This document shows, piece after piece, positions 1 to 8,700 of a DNA stretch of 64,000 nucleotides. A program made the position numbers and the translations under genes. The stretch covers positions 44,270 to 108,269 of the forward strand of contig CAYXGY010000005.1 in the NCBI GenBank assembly GCA_964464895.1, given 5' to 3'. The stretch's first letter is position 1; the number at the start of each line of letters is the position of its first letter. The DNA is from Helicobacter_D sp964464895. GTDB lineage: Bacteria; Campylobacterota; Campylobacteria; Campylobacterales; Helicobacteraceae. The notes beneath the pieces are model-generated. The model saw nothing but the letters and a program-made list of their open reading frames with translations. It was not told where the DNA came from and made no database searches.

Positions 1-1
1 T

Positions 2-1012
2 GATGAGGAAGTGGGAATGCTAGGTGCAAGAGAGATTGCATTGACTCTCAAGTCTCCTTATATGCTAAATTGCGATAGTGAGGAGATTAGTGAAGTAGTG
101 TATTCGTGTGCGGGAGGATATGATTTAGAATGTAGAGCAAACTTTAAAACTCTTCCAATCCCACAGAATTGTGAATTGATAGAAATTCATACACAGGGAT
201 TTATTGGCGGACATAGCGGGATTGAAATCCACAAAGGGATTCCTAATGCGGTAATAGAATTAGCCCAAGTGGCTCAAGCCCTAGTAGAATGTGGCGCACT
301 CGTCATAGAATTTTTGGGAGGCGAGAAAAGAAACTCTATTCCTGTCAATGCGACTTTATTAATTGCGATTCCACAGAGTCAAATCATACAATGTAAAGAA
401 GTGATAGAGAGAATCCAGAAAGAAAAGCGAAAAGATTCCGCATATTTTAAAATAACGTCAATCAATCTAACGCAACTCAATGCAGCAAAACAACGATATT
501 TTGATATTTGTCCGTTGCTAGAGGCACTTTTGAGCATACAAAATGGCGTCATCGTTGCGGATAAAGGCGAGCCGATTCTTTCAAGCAGTCTTGGAATCCT
601 GCGACAAACACCCAAAGGCGAAGAAACACAAGTGCATTTTATCGCAATGGGACGCGGCAATCAAGAATCTTTAATGCAAGAAAACATCGCAAAAGAAAAA
701 ACAAAATTGCAAACGTTGGGCTTTGATGTGGAATTGTTAGATTATTATGCGCCTTGGGAGAGAGAAGAAAGTGAGTTATTGAAAGTGGTTTGGGAGATTG
801 TTTGTGCGCATAATCCTCAAGCGGAGCTAAAAAGCATTCACGCAGGGCTTGAATGTGGAATCTTAAAGCAAAAATATCCCGCAATCAGTTTTGTTTCCAT
901 TGGTCCTACGATTTCGCATCCGCATTCTGTTAAAGAAGAAATGGATTTAGAAAGTTTTGTGCAATTTGATAGGATTTTAAAAGAGGTCTTAAAAAGATTC
1001 CAAGCATTTTAG
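2..1012 (+). CDS. pepD: Aminoacyl-histidine dipeptidase (PepD), 5' end missing
   Basis: Cytosolic M20-family metallodipeptidase that hydrolyses Xaa-His and related dipeptides. The gene runs in from outside the window: the frame is open from base 2 and begins with DEEVGM, the conserved segment holding the catalytic Glu and a zinc-ligand Glu. After it come NCDSEE (zinc-ligand Asp), CAGG, the GGHSG lid-domain motif and, near the C-terminus, HAGLECG, which carries the last metal-binding His. About 336 residues are present, so roughly the first 130-150 of a usual ~480 are missing. The ATG at 11 is internal, not the start. The next gene follows after 60 bp on the same strand. Family assignment is secure; exact peptide specificity is inferred. 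Confidence 0.9.
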   Translation, partial: DEEVGMLGAREIALTLKSPYMLNCDSEEISEVVYSCAGGYDLECRANFKTLPIPQNCELIEIHTQGFIGGHSGIEIHKGIPNAVIELAQVAQALVECGALVIEFLGGEKRNSIPVNATLLIAIPQSQIIQCKEVIERIQKEKRKDSAYFKITSINLTQLNAAKQRYFDICPLLEALLSIQNGVIVADKGEPILSSSLGILRQTPKGEETQVHFIAMGRGNQESLMQENIAKEKTKLQTLGFDVELLDYYAPWEREESELLKVVWEIVCAHNPQAELKSIHAGLECGILKQKYPAISFVSIGPTISHPHSVKEEMDLESFVQFDRILKEVLKRFQAF

Positions 1013-1072
1013 TGAAATCCTAAAGAGATTCTGCTAAAATTATGCGAAATTTAGATGATTAGGAAATCCTCA

Positions 1073-1945
1073 ATGATAAAAAATCAATGGAATTTAAAAC
1101 TTCTCTGTCCGCTTATTTGCTTTAGTATCTTGTCGTTTAATTCTAGTTTATTTGCTGCTCCCTCTCTTGTCAATGGGATTGCATTTTTTGTGAATGATTA
1201 TCCTGTTACTTTAATGGAAATGTATAAGATACAGCAACGCGATAAAGTTTCACAACAGGTTGCAATGGATTTGTTGATTAATGACCGCTTGCATAAAGAA
1301 GAGATTGACAAGAGAAAAATCGTCATTAGTGAGATTGAGATTCAAGATGAGATTGCACGAATCGCAAGGCAAAACAAAGCGACATTAGAGCAAGTCAAAA
1401 GCTATATTATAGGCAATGGCGGGAGTTGGGAGCATTATAAGGAAGAAATCAAACACAATTTACAAAAAAGAAAACTTTACCAGTCTATTACACAAGAGGG
1501 TTTAAGAATGGTAGATGAAAAAGAGCTAGAAAATTACTATTCTACCCATAGGCAAGAATTTTCTATCCCTCAAAGCATTGAAGTGGTAAAGTATTTTAGC
1601 AACAATGCACAAGCACTTGAAAAAGTCGTTCAAAGCAATGGCAAAGTGATTCCAAGTGGTGTGAAAAAAACAAATGAAGTATTGCAGACGATAGAATTGC
1701 ATCCCCAAATTGTCCAAGCTTTCACACAAGGGGCAGTGGGTAGATTTACGCCAATTTTTCCGATTGCTGATGAATTTGTCGTGTTTGTGATTAAAGCTAA
1801 AAATAATCCCGCTCTTTTGCCTTATGAGAACGTGCGTAATGTTGTAATGCAAAAAATTATGGAGCAAAAAGAGGATTATTTGATTTATGAGTATTTTGAG
1901 AAATTGCGCTCTAATGCGAGAGTAGATATTGTGCGTTTAAATTAA
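1073..1945 (+). CDS. SurA-like periplasmic chaperone / peptidyl-prolyl isomerase
   Basis: Predicted exported folding factor for outer-membrane proteins. I chose the ATG at 1073 because AGGA at 1061-1064 lies 8 bases upstream; an in-frame ATG at 1055 has no good ribosome site. The product (290 aa) starts with a signal peptide ending near FAAP. Residues ~30-150 form a SurA N-terminal-type helical domain (VNGIAFFVNDYPVTLMEM, then DLLINDRLHKEEI). The C-terminal half is a weak match to a parvulin domain, so it may act mainly as a chaperone. It resembles the small SurA-like protein of C. jejuni (Cj1289, from memory). The lipoprotein gene follows after 19 bp, so the two are probably co-transcribed. 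Confidence 0.75.
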   Translation: MIKNQWNLKLLCPLICFSILSFNSSLFAAPSLVNGIAFFVNDYPVTLMEMYKIQQRDKVSQQVAMDLLINDRLHKEEIDKRKIVISEIEIQDEIARIARQNKATLEQVKSYIIGNGGSWEHYKEEIKHNLQKRKLYQSITQEGLRMVDEKELENYYSTHRQEFSIPQSIEVVKYFSNNAQALEKVVQSNGKVIPSGVKKTNEVLQTIELHPQIVQAFTQGAVGRFTPIFPIADEFVVFVIKAKNNPALLPYENVRNVVMQKIMEQKEDYLIYEYFEKLRSNARVDIVRLN

Positions 1946-1964
1946 AGGGGCAAGGTTGCTAAAG

Positions 1965-2492
1965 ATGAAAAGGGTTTTTCAAATAGGGAGTTTTTGTATG
2001 GTGATGAGTACGGTTGCAGGTGTGTTCGTAGGTTGTGCTGCAGGAGATTCTATCACGCCTAATGAGCCGAAGTTTTCCCAATGCTATAATCAAGAAACCA
2101 ACACGGCTAAAAATTGTGAAGCAATGGACTTTAAGAATCTTTTAGAATCTAAAAAAGAATGGAAAATCCATTCCTATCATTTTAAAGGCAATACGATTAT
2201 TTTAGAAAAACAGATAGAGAACCCCCCGATTTTGCGATTTCATAATCAAGAAATCAATGGCACATTGGGTTGCAATCAGTTTTTTGGAGGCTATTTAATA
2301 GAGGGTAATCATTTCAATCCTGTTAATATTGGAATGACGCGCAAAATGTGCGAACCAAAAACAATGGAACACGAAGACATTATGGTACGTAATTTTTTAA
2401 ATACCCCTACGAAAATTCTTATTGTAGAAGAAGTTGAGGGAATGAGTAAAATTTTCTTTATAGGAAAAGATTTTTATATGGTCTTAAATTAA
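1965..2492 (+). CDS. META/HslJ-domain lipoprotein
   Basis: Predicted lipoprotein of 175 aa. The ATG at 1965 (AAGG 9 bases upstream) gives a short hydrophobic signal ending in the lipobox VGC-A; a TTG at 1956 is less likely. The C-terminal ~110 residues carry the META/HslJ pattern: a tryptophan-containing first strand, PPILRFHNQEINGTLGCNQFFGGY (given in part: ILRFHNQEINGTLGCN), then the MTRKMCEP and acidic helix. GCN followed by F-G-G-Y is diagnostic of this fold. HslJ proteins are outer-membrane-associated and linked to heat or antibiotic stress in E. coli; function here is unknown. It sits directly behind the SurA-like gene, consistent with an envelope-maintenance role. Confidence 0.72.
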   Translation: MKRVFQIGSFCMVMSTVAGVFVGCAAGDSITPNEPKFSQCYNQETNTAKNCEAMDFKNLLESKKEWKIHSYHFKGNTIILEKQIENPPILRFHNQEINGTLGCNQFFGGYLIEGNHFNPVNIGMTRKMCEPKTMEHEDIMVRNFLNTPTKILIVEEVEGMSKIFFIGKDFYMVLN

Positions 2493-2567
2493 AGGCATAA
2501 GTTTAAAGATATTTTTACCAAAATTACAATAGGCTTTAGATTTTAAGATTAATGAAAAAGGCAAAGT

Positions 2568-3371
2568 ATGTGGGTTACGAAATCCTATAATGATAAATTC
2601 CAACAAGAATATAAAATAGAGCGCAAATTACACGAAATCAAGGGCGAAAGGCATACCTTAGAGCTTTTTAATTCTGAAGCATTTGGTGAGATTGCTTTAT
2701 TAGATGAGGGAATGTTGCTTCAGAATATGCTTTGTGTGCAAAGTGAGTTTTTGGCTCATCTTCTAGCTTGTTCGCATAAATCCCCCAAACGCGTGCTAAT
2801 TGCTGGGAGTTTCAACCTAGAAATTGCATTTGAATTTTTGCGTCATAAAGATTTATATGTGGATTTTTTGCAATTTGATTTGAAAGTATTAGAATCATTG
2901 GTTAGCTTTTTGCCGCATTATAAAGAAGTAATGGAATCCCCATATTTCACACTGATTCCACAACAAAGCAAAGAATTTTTGGAGCAAAACTCAAAGGAGA
3001 GTAGGGCAAGTTATGATATTGTCTTGCTTTTGGATTCTAAGCAAAATGCTCAAGACTACCAAATGCTCTTAGATGAAAAAGGAATTTTGATGATGAAATC
3101 CCCACAGATTTTATTAGAAACTTTAGAAGTTAAAAAATTATTAGAATCCTTAGGAGACTTTAGGGTGAAAATGCCGTGCTTCGCGCCTTTGTCTCTTTTG
3201 CAGGATTGTTATATTTTTGCCTCTAAAGTCTATCACCCCACAGCAGATATTCAGTTACAACGCGCAGATATGCTAGAGGATTTGCAGTATTATCACGCAA
3301 ATTTGCATTTGAGTGCATTTACCTTGCCAAAATCTGTTAAAGTGGCACTCTTGGGAGTGGCTAAAAATTGA
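2568..3371 (+). CDS. speE: Spermidine synthase-like protein SpeE
   Basis: Predicted aminopropyltransferase of 267 aa that would make spermidine from putrescine and decarboxylated S-adenosylmethionine. It matches the short, divergent Helicobacter SpeE over its whole length: MWVTKSY start, the FGEIALLDEGMLLQN strand region, RVLIAGSFNLEIA as the nucleotide-binding segment, YDIVLLLDS, and an FALP/FTLP-type C-terminus. The canonical GGGDG motif of spermidine synthases is replaced by AGSFN, so catalytic competence is uncertain. The stop codon overlaps the coaE start (TTGA), the same pairing as I recall in H. pylori. A carboxynorspermidine dehydrogenase at 38638-40398 suggests a second spermidine route in this genome. 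Confidence 0.82.
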   Translation: MWVTKSYNDKFQQEYKIERKLHEIKGERHTLELFNSEAFGEIALLDEGMLLQNMLCVQSEFLAHLLACSHKSPKRVLIAGSFNLEIAFEFLRHKDLYVDFLQFDLKVLESLVSFLPHYKEVMESPYFTLIPQQSKEFLEQNSKESRASYDIVLLLDSKQNAQDYQMLLDEKGILMMKSPQILLETLEVKKLLESLGDFRVKMPCFAPLSLLQDCYIFASKVYHPTADIQLQRADMLEDLQYYHANLHLSAFTLPKSVKVALLGVAKN

Positions 3372-3976
3372 GTTTTACGCACGCTATTGCCCTAAGTGGT
3401 GGAATCGCAAGCGGTAAAAGCACGGTGGCTTCCCTGCTTAAACTCTACGGATATTGCGTGATTTGTGCAGACCAAATTGCGCATAAAGTATTAGAGGCTA
3501 GCGCGGAAGAAGTGCTCGAAGTGTTTGGTGATGGAATCTTAAATTCTAATCCAAAGGATTTTGTTAAAATTGACCGCAAAAAGTTAGGGGCGATTGTCTT
3601 TGCAGATAAGCAAGAAAGAGCGAAATTAGAATCCATTTTGCACCCAAAAATCAAAGAAGAAATCACATTGCAAGCACATAAACAAGAGAATAAAGGGATT
3701 CCATATTTTATTGACATTCCCTTATTCTTTGAAACAAAACATTATCCAATTTCTCATTCTTTGCTGATTTATGCAACAAAGGAATTGCAGATTGAACGTC
3801 TTAAGGTGCGCAATGGTTTAAACACACAAGAAGCACTAAGCCGCATAGAATCGCAAATGCCACTAGAGGATAAACGCGTAATGGCAAGTTATGTGATTGA
3901 TAATTGTGGCACTTTAGAGGAATTGCAAAGCGCAGTAGAAATGTATCTGCACTCTTTGCAGAAGCTTAAAACTTAA
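3368..3976 (+). CDS. coaE: Dephospho-CoA kinase
   Basis: Last step of coenzyme A synthesis: ATP-dependent 3'-phosphorylation of dephospho-CoA in the cytosol. The 202-aa product has the P-loop SGGIASGKST at residues 10-19, the CADQIAHKVLE segment, ILHPKI and the DIPLFFET motif typical of CoaE. The start is a TTG that overlaps the speE stop as TTGA, implying translational coupling. An intrinsic-terminator-like hairpin covers its stop codon (3962-3985), so the operon probably ends here before the tRNA genes. Confidence 0.93.
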   Translation: MSFTHAIALSGGIASGKSTVASLLKLYGYCVICADQIAHKVLEASAEEVLEVFGDGILNSNPKDFVKIDRKKLGAIVFADKQERAKLESILHPKIKEEITLQAHKQENKGIPYFIDIPLFFETKHYPISHSLLIYATKELQIERLKVRNGLNTQEALSRIESQMPLEDKRVMASYVIDNCGTLEELQSAVEMYLHSLQKLKT

Positions 3977-3990
3977 TTTAAGCTTTGTTT
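3962..3990 (+). terminator. Intrinsic terminator after coaE
   Basis: AAGCTTAAA (3962-3970) and TTTAAGCTT (3977-3985) form a perfect 9-bp stem with a 6-base loop, followed by a T-rich stretch (TGTTTGTT). The stem overlaps the last codons of coaE. It is AT-rich, as expected for this genome. Confidence 0.55.
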
Positions 3991-3992
3991 GT

Positions 3993-3998
3993 TATAAT
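3993..3998 (+). promoter_or_regulatory. -10 element for the tRNA-Ala/tRNA-Arg unit
   Basis: Perfect TATAAT 22 bases before the tRNA-Ala 5' end, just past the coaE terminator, preceded by a T-rich stretch as in campylobacterotal sigma-70 promoters, which lack a strong -35. Confidence 0.55.
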
Positions 3999-4020
3999 TG
4001 CGCCCTTTAAGTCAAGTGTA

Positions 4021-4096
4021 GGGGTGTTAGCTCAGCTGGGAGAGCGCAACGCTGGCAGCGTTGAGGTCAGGAGTTCGAACCTCCTACACTCCACCA
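4021..4096 (+). tRNA. tRNA-Ala, anticodon GGC
   Basis: 76-nt cloverleaf with encoded CCA. The acceptor stem pairs GGGGTGT with ACACTCC; the D-arm is TAGCTCAGCTGGGAGAGC; the anticodon stem CAACG/CGTTG encloses loop CTGGCAG with GGC at 34-36; the T-arm contains GTTCGAAC. Followed after four bases by tRNA-Arg and likely co-transcribed with it. Confidence 0.95.
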
Positions 4097-4100
4097 TTGT

Positions 4101-4177
4101 GCGTCCGTAGCTCAGCTGGATAGAGCAACAGGTTGCGGTCCTGTAGGTCGGGGATTCGAATTCCTCCGGGCGTACCA
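4101..4177 (+). tRNA. tRNA-Arg, anticodon GCG
   Basis: 77-nt cloverleaf with encoded CCA. The anticodon stem ACAGG/CCTGT encloses loop TTGCGGT, giving GCG, which reads the CGC/CGT arginine codons. The T-loop is ATTCGAAT. The acceptor stem GCGTCCG/CGGGCGT holds G-U wobbles, including at the first pair, mildly unusual but compatible with a functional tRNA. Confidence 0.92.
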
Positions 4178-4329
4178 CTCTCTTTTCTTGCCTATAATTT
4201 TTTAAGCTTATTAATATAAAGTCAAATAGCGAAAATAAAATATTTGAATTTGAGCAAACCGAGATAGAATTTCTGTTTGTAATTCCCATTAAAATAACAA
4301 TGAGCTACAATGGAGACATTTCTGTGGCA

Positions 4330-4350
4330 AGGCTTTTTAGAGAAAAGCCT
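4330..4350. terminator. Hairpin in the tRNA-efflux intergenic region
   Basis: 8-bp perfect stem AGGCTTTT/AAAAGCCT with a 5-base loop. There is no U-tract directly after it on the plus strand, so its terminator role is tentative. Confidence 0.35.
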
Positions 4351-4579
4351 AACGCACGATTCAAAACTCATAAAATCTACGATTCTATTCTTTTGATGAA
4401 AACAAATTTTTGCATATAAGAGTTTTTATTACATAAGTTCTTTCTTGAATCGTTTATGAACACACCGACTTAAAAGAAAATAAACAGGTGAAAGTAAGTA
4501 GAAAAGCTAGCGGAAAAACACTCTGGTTTTTTTATTATTTTTTAAGTTTTTTTGATTAGAATTGCCATCTCAATAATTG

Positions 4580-4595
4580 TGTAATACTCATTACA
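4580..4595. promoter_or_regulatory. CmeR-type operator upstream of cmeABC
   Basis: The 16-bp sequence TGTAATACTCATTACA has perfect 6-bp half-sites around ACTC. From memory, the C. jejuni CmeR operator in the cmeABC promoter is an inverted repeat with the same TGTAAT/ATTACA arms and a 4-bp centre. It lies 80 bp before the cmeA start and overlaps a plausible -10 (GTAATACT), the right place for a TetR-family repressor. No cmeR gene is adjacent here. Confidence 0.7.
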
Positions 4596-4675
4596 TATTT
4601 CAGAAATAGTCATCAAATAAAGCAAAGCGTAGAGTAAAATTCTATGGCTTTGGAGTCAAGTTTAAGTGAGAGAAA

Positions 4676-5761
4676 ATGAGAAATTATCTAAAAATACTTT
4701 TCAAGTTGTCTTTTGGTATGTTTTGTGCGGTTGTGTTGCTAGCAGGTTGCTCTAAAGAAAACAATAATAATGCACAGCCTCAAAATATGGCAATGCCTGT
4801 CAATACATATAGTGTAAAAAAGCAAGATGTGCCTATTAACTTTGAATATCCCGCAAAGCTAACAAGCTTGCAAAGTGTCGGAATCTATGCGCGCGTGGAG
4901 GGAGTTTTATTAGAGCAGCATTTTGTTGAAGGTGGATTGGTTCAAAAGGGTGATAAACTCTTTAAGATTGAACCTGACAAATATCAAGCAGCAGTTAATA
5001 TGGCGCAAGCAGCTTTTAAAGCTGCACAACGTGATTGGATTAGGGCGCAAAAGCTTTTTAAAAACAAAGCACTTAGTCCAAAAGAATATGATTCTGCGCA
5101 ATCTGCGTATGAAAATGCGCGTGCGAGCCTAGATACTGCCATCATTGATTTAAATTATACTGATGTTGTCGCAACTGCAAGTGGTAAAATCAGTATGAAA
5201 CGTTATGACATTGGGGATTTGGTGGGCAAAGCGGGTGCGGATAATTTGCTCACAACGATTACACAACTAGACCCAATTCATGCAGAATTTTCTATTCCGA
5301 GCAACGATTATTATTTCTTGCGCACTTTGGATTATGAAAATGTCAAGGTGATTTATCTGCTTCCCGATGGAACGCCCTTTGATAATCTTGGCAAAATGGA
5401 TTTCATTGATAGCGTCTTAGAGGCAAGCACAGCGACAATCAAAGCGCGTGCGATTGTAGAGAATCCCGAGCATTTGTTAGTGCCCGGAGAATTTTCGCGC
5501 ATTCGTTTAGACGGAATCATCGCAAAAGATTGCATTGTGATTCCACAAGTTGCTTTGATGCAAGAAGCCAAAGGGAGCTTTGTGTTTAAAGTTGTTGATG
5601 GTAAAGCCCAGCCAACTCCTGTGGTTTTGGGTAATAATGTTGGTAATGATGTTGTTATTAAAAGTGGTTTAAATGACGGGGATATAATCATTACAAGCAA
5701 TTTGATTAAGCTGCGTCCAGGTGCTCCTGTAACTCCAATGAATCAAGCACCAAAGCCTTAA
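4676..5761 (+). CDS. cmeA: Efflux periplasmic adaptor, CmeA type
   Basis: Membrane-fusion subunit of a tripartite RND multidrug exporter, linking the inner-membrane pump to the outer-membrane channel. The 361-aa product begins with a lipoprotein signal and lipobox LAGC (Cys25). It then has the barrel-sandwich start (VGIYARVEGVLLEQHFVEGG), an alpha-hairpin rich in Ala/Gln (~95-150), and the beta-barrel/membrane-proximal part (VPGEFSRIRLDG, VVIKSGLNDGDIIIT). It is full length and closely similar in order and spacing to C. jejuni CmeA. cmeB starts 16 bp downstream. Expression is probably repressed through the operator at 4580-4595. Confidence 0.9.
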   Translation: MRNYLKILFKLSFGMFCAVVLLAGCSKENNNNAQPQNMAMPVNTYSVKKQDVPINFEYPAKLTSLQSVGIYARVEGVLLEQHFVEGGLVQKGDKLFKIEPDKYQAAVNMAQAAFKAAQRDWIRAQKLFKNKALSPKEYDSAQSAYENARASLDTAIIDLNYTDVVATASGKISMKRYDIGDLVGKAGADNLLTTITQLDPIHAEFSIPSNDYYFLRTLDYENVKVIYLLPDGTPFDNLGKMDFIDSVLEASTATIKARAIVENPEHLLVPGEFSRIRLDGIIAKDCIVIPQVALMQEAKGSFVFKVVDGKAQPTPVVLGNNVGNDVVIKSGLNDGDIIITSNLIKLRPGAPVTPMNQAPKP

Positions 5762-5777
5762 AAGAAAGGGTTTTGTA

Positions 5778-8700
5778 ATGTTTTCTAAATTTTTTATTGA
5801 GCGTCCTGTTTTGGCAATGGTAATGTCTATTATCATTGTGATTTCTGGGGCTTTATCCGCTTTTTCTTTGGCAGTAGAAGAATATCCTCAAGTAACTTCT
5901 CCACAAGTCGTTGTGCAGGCTACTTATCCCGGTGCAAGTGCGGAGGTTATTTCTAGCAGTGTTGCAAGTGTGCTTGAAAATAGCATCAATGGGGTAGAAA
6001 ATATGATTTATATGCAGAGTTCTTCTACTTCTAGTGGCTCTTTGAGTATTAATGTATATTTTACTAATGAGACAGACCCAGACCAAGCTACAATCAATGT
6101 CAATAACCGCGTCCAAGCAGTGTTGAGCAAATTGCCTCAAGAGGTGCAAAGATATGGTGTAACCGTAGATAAAAGAAGTTCCACGATTCTAGCGGTGTAT
6201 GCTTTGTTTTCTGATATGCCTAATCAAGATGAAGTCTATATTGCAAACTATGCTTCTATCAATATCTTAGATGAATTGAAACGCGTACCTGGTGTAGGGG
6301 ACGCGACTTTGTTTGGTTTGCAAGAATATTCTATGCGCATTTGGCTTGCGCCTGATAAATTGCTTAAATACAATCTTACGCCATCAGAGGTAATTGGATT
6401 AATCCAAGAGCAAAACTCGCAATTTGCCGCAGGGTATTTTGGGCGAGAGCCAATGCAAAATAATTTGGAATTTACTTATAGTGTAACGACAAAGGGACGT
6501 TTTAGTGATGCAAAAGAGTTTGAAGAGATTTTGATTAAGACAAACGAAGATGGTTCTGCCTTGCGTCTTAAAGATATTGCGCGGATTGAGTTAGGAGCAG
6601 AGGATTATAGCTTAAGTGAATATTATAAAGGTAAGCCTGCTATTGCGTTTGGTGTCTTTTTGCAACCCGGAGCAAACGCACTCAATGTTGCAGATGGTGT
6701 TTCAAAAAGATTAGAGGAGCTATCAAAAGATTTTCCCGATGGTTTGCAATATGCGATTTCATATGATACAACCCAATTCGTGAAAGTATCTATTGGTGAG
6801 GTGATTAAAACTTTCGTAGAAGCAATTCTTCTTGTTGTGATTGTAATTTACTTCTTTTTGCAAAACTTTAGAGCCACGATTATTCCTGTGATTGCAGTGC
6901 CTGTTTCTATTATCGGTTCTTTTGCAGGAATGTATTTGTTAGGATTCTCTATCAATTTGCTTACGCTTTTTGGGCTTATTCTTGCGATTGGAATCGTAGT
7001 AGATGATGCGATTATCGTAATTGAGAATGTGGAGCGATTGATTCATACAGAGAAACTTCCCGTAAAACAAGCTACGATTAAGGCAATGGAGGAGATTCAA
7101 AGTCCGGTGGTTGCGATTGTATTGGTGCTCTCTGCCGTGTTTATCCCTGTGGCATTTATCGGGGGGTTCTCGGGAGAAATTTATAAACAATTTGCTGTAA
7201 CGATTGTTATTTCTGTAGTTATTTCCGGATTCGTTGCTTTGACTTTGACGCCTGCACTTTGTGTTTCGATTCTTAAAACTAAAGAACCCAAGCCTTTTTA
7301 TATTGTCAAACGATTCAATGATTTCTTTGATTGGCTAACACATAAATTCACAGATAAAGTCGCACACACGATTCGGCGAGGAAGCTTATATGTGATTCTT
7401 TTTATGGGACTTCTTGCTATCACTGTTGGACTTTTTACGCGTGTGCCAAGCGGGCTTGTGCCATCAGAGGATAAAGGAACGTTGTTAGTTTCTATGCAGC
7501 TTCCGCCAGCAACAGCTTTAAACAAAACGGCACAAATGGCAGATTTCGTAGGTAAAACCGCAATGGATAATCCAAACATAGAGGGGATTATGACACTAGC
7601 GGGTTATGATATTCTCTCTAGTGCGGTAAAAAGCAATGCGGGGACAGCTTTTATCAAACTAAAGGATTGGAGAGAAAGGAAAAAAGCCGAGCAGCATTCC
7701 CAAGTCTTAGCAGGTTCAATGACAGGGCAATTAATGCAATATCCAAGTGCGATTATTTTTGCGCTCAATCCCCCTCCCATTATGGGATTGAGTTTGACGG
7801 ACGGGTTTGAAATGTATATTCAGAATCGTACAGGTGCTTCGGTAGAAGAATTACAAAAAAATACACAACTTGTGCTAGAAGCTGCTGCAAAGCGTCCAGA
7901 ACTCACAAGTGTGCGCACGACTTTGAGTGTGAATGTGCCACAATATCATGTGAATTTAGACAGAGAAAAAGCTAAAGCAATGGGTATCAATATCAACGAT
8001 GTCTTTACGACACTGCAAGCAACTTTTGGTTCGTATTATGTCAATGATTTTAATCTCTTTGGGCGCACTTATAAGGTAAATGTGCAGTCAGAAAGCCCCT
8101 TTAGAGAAAAGCCAGAGGATTTGCGCAATGTCTTTGTGCGCTCTAACAGTGGAGAGTTAGTGCCTATTAGTGCGCTTGTGCGATACGAACGCGTGATTGG
8201 TCCTGATATTTTAGAGAGATTCAATCTTTTTCCAGCAGCGAAACTTATGGGAGATGCGACACAGGGTTATTCTTCAGGTGATGCGTTAGCTGCAATTGAA
8301 CAAGTCGCAGAGGAAGTTTTGCCGGAGGGGTATTCTGTGGCATTTTCAGGGAGTTCTTATCAAGAGAAAGCGACAAGTGGTACAGGAACGATTGCCTTTA
8401 TTTTTGGACTTGTTTTCGTTTTCTTGATTCTAGCTGCGCAGTATGAACGATGGTTGATGCCATTAGCAGTAGTTACTGCTGTTCCTTTTGCGGTATTTGG
8501 TGCAATTTTTGCAACTTGGCTTAGAGGGTTAAATAACGATATTTATTTCCAAGTTGGATTAATTACTCTAATTGCCTTAGCAGCAAAAAATGCAATTTTG
8601 ATTATTGAGTTTGCAATGCAGGCAAGAGAACACGAGGAAAAAGATATTTACGATTCTGCTGTGGAAGCGGCTAGACTTAGATTCCGCCCGATTGTAATGA

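Larger units (their letters stand above)
4178..4675. other. 498-bp gap upstream of the efflux operon, no gene seen
   Basis: AT-rich and without a credible coding frame on either strand. It holds a hairpin (AGGCTTTT at 4330-4337 with AAAAGCCT at 4343-4350), which may end tRNA transcription, and the CmeR-like inverted repeat at 4580-4595. The remainder may be leader sequence or decayed DNA; I see no RNA gene or repeat I can name. Confidence 0.6.

Noticed and set aside
2222..2227. C6 tract in the META lipoprotein gene, and G6 at 7161-7166 in cmeB, as phase-variation sites
   Set aside because: Too short; phase-variable homopolymers in this group are normally eight or more, and both frames are intact.
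4032..4289. Minus-strand open frame across both tRNA genes
   Set aside because: It is the mirror of the tRNAs; the FELLTSTLPALRSP-type protein is a well-known annotation artefact.
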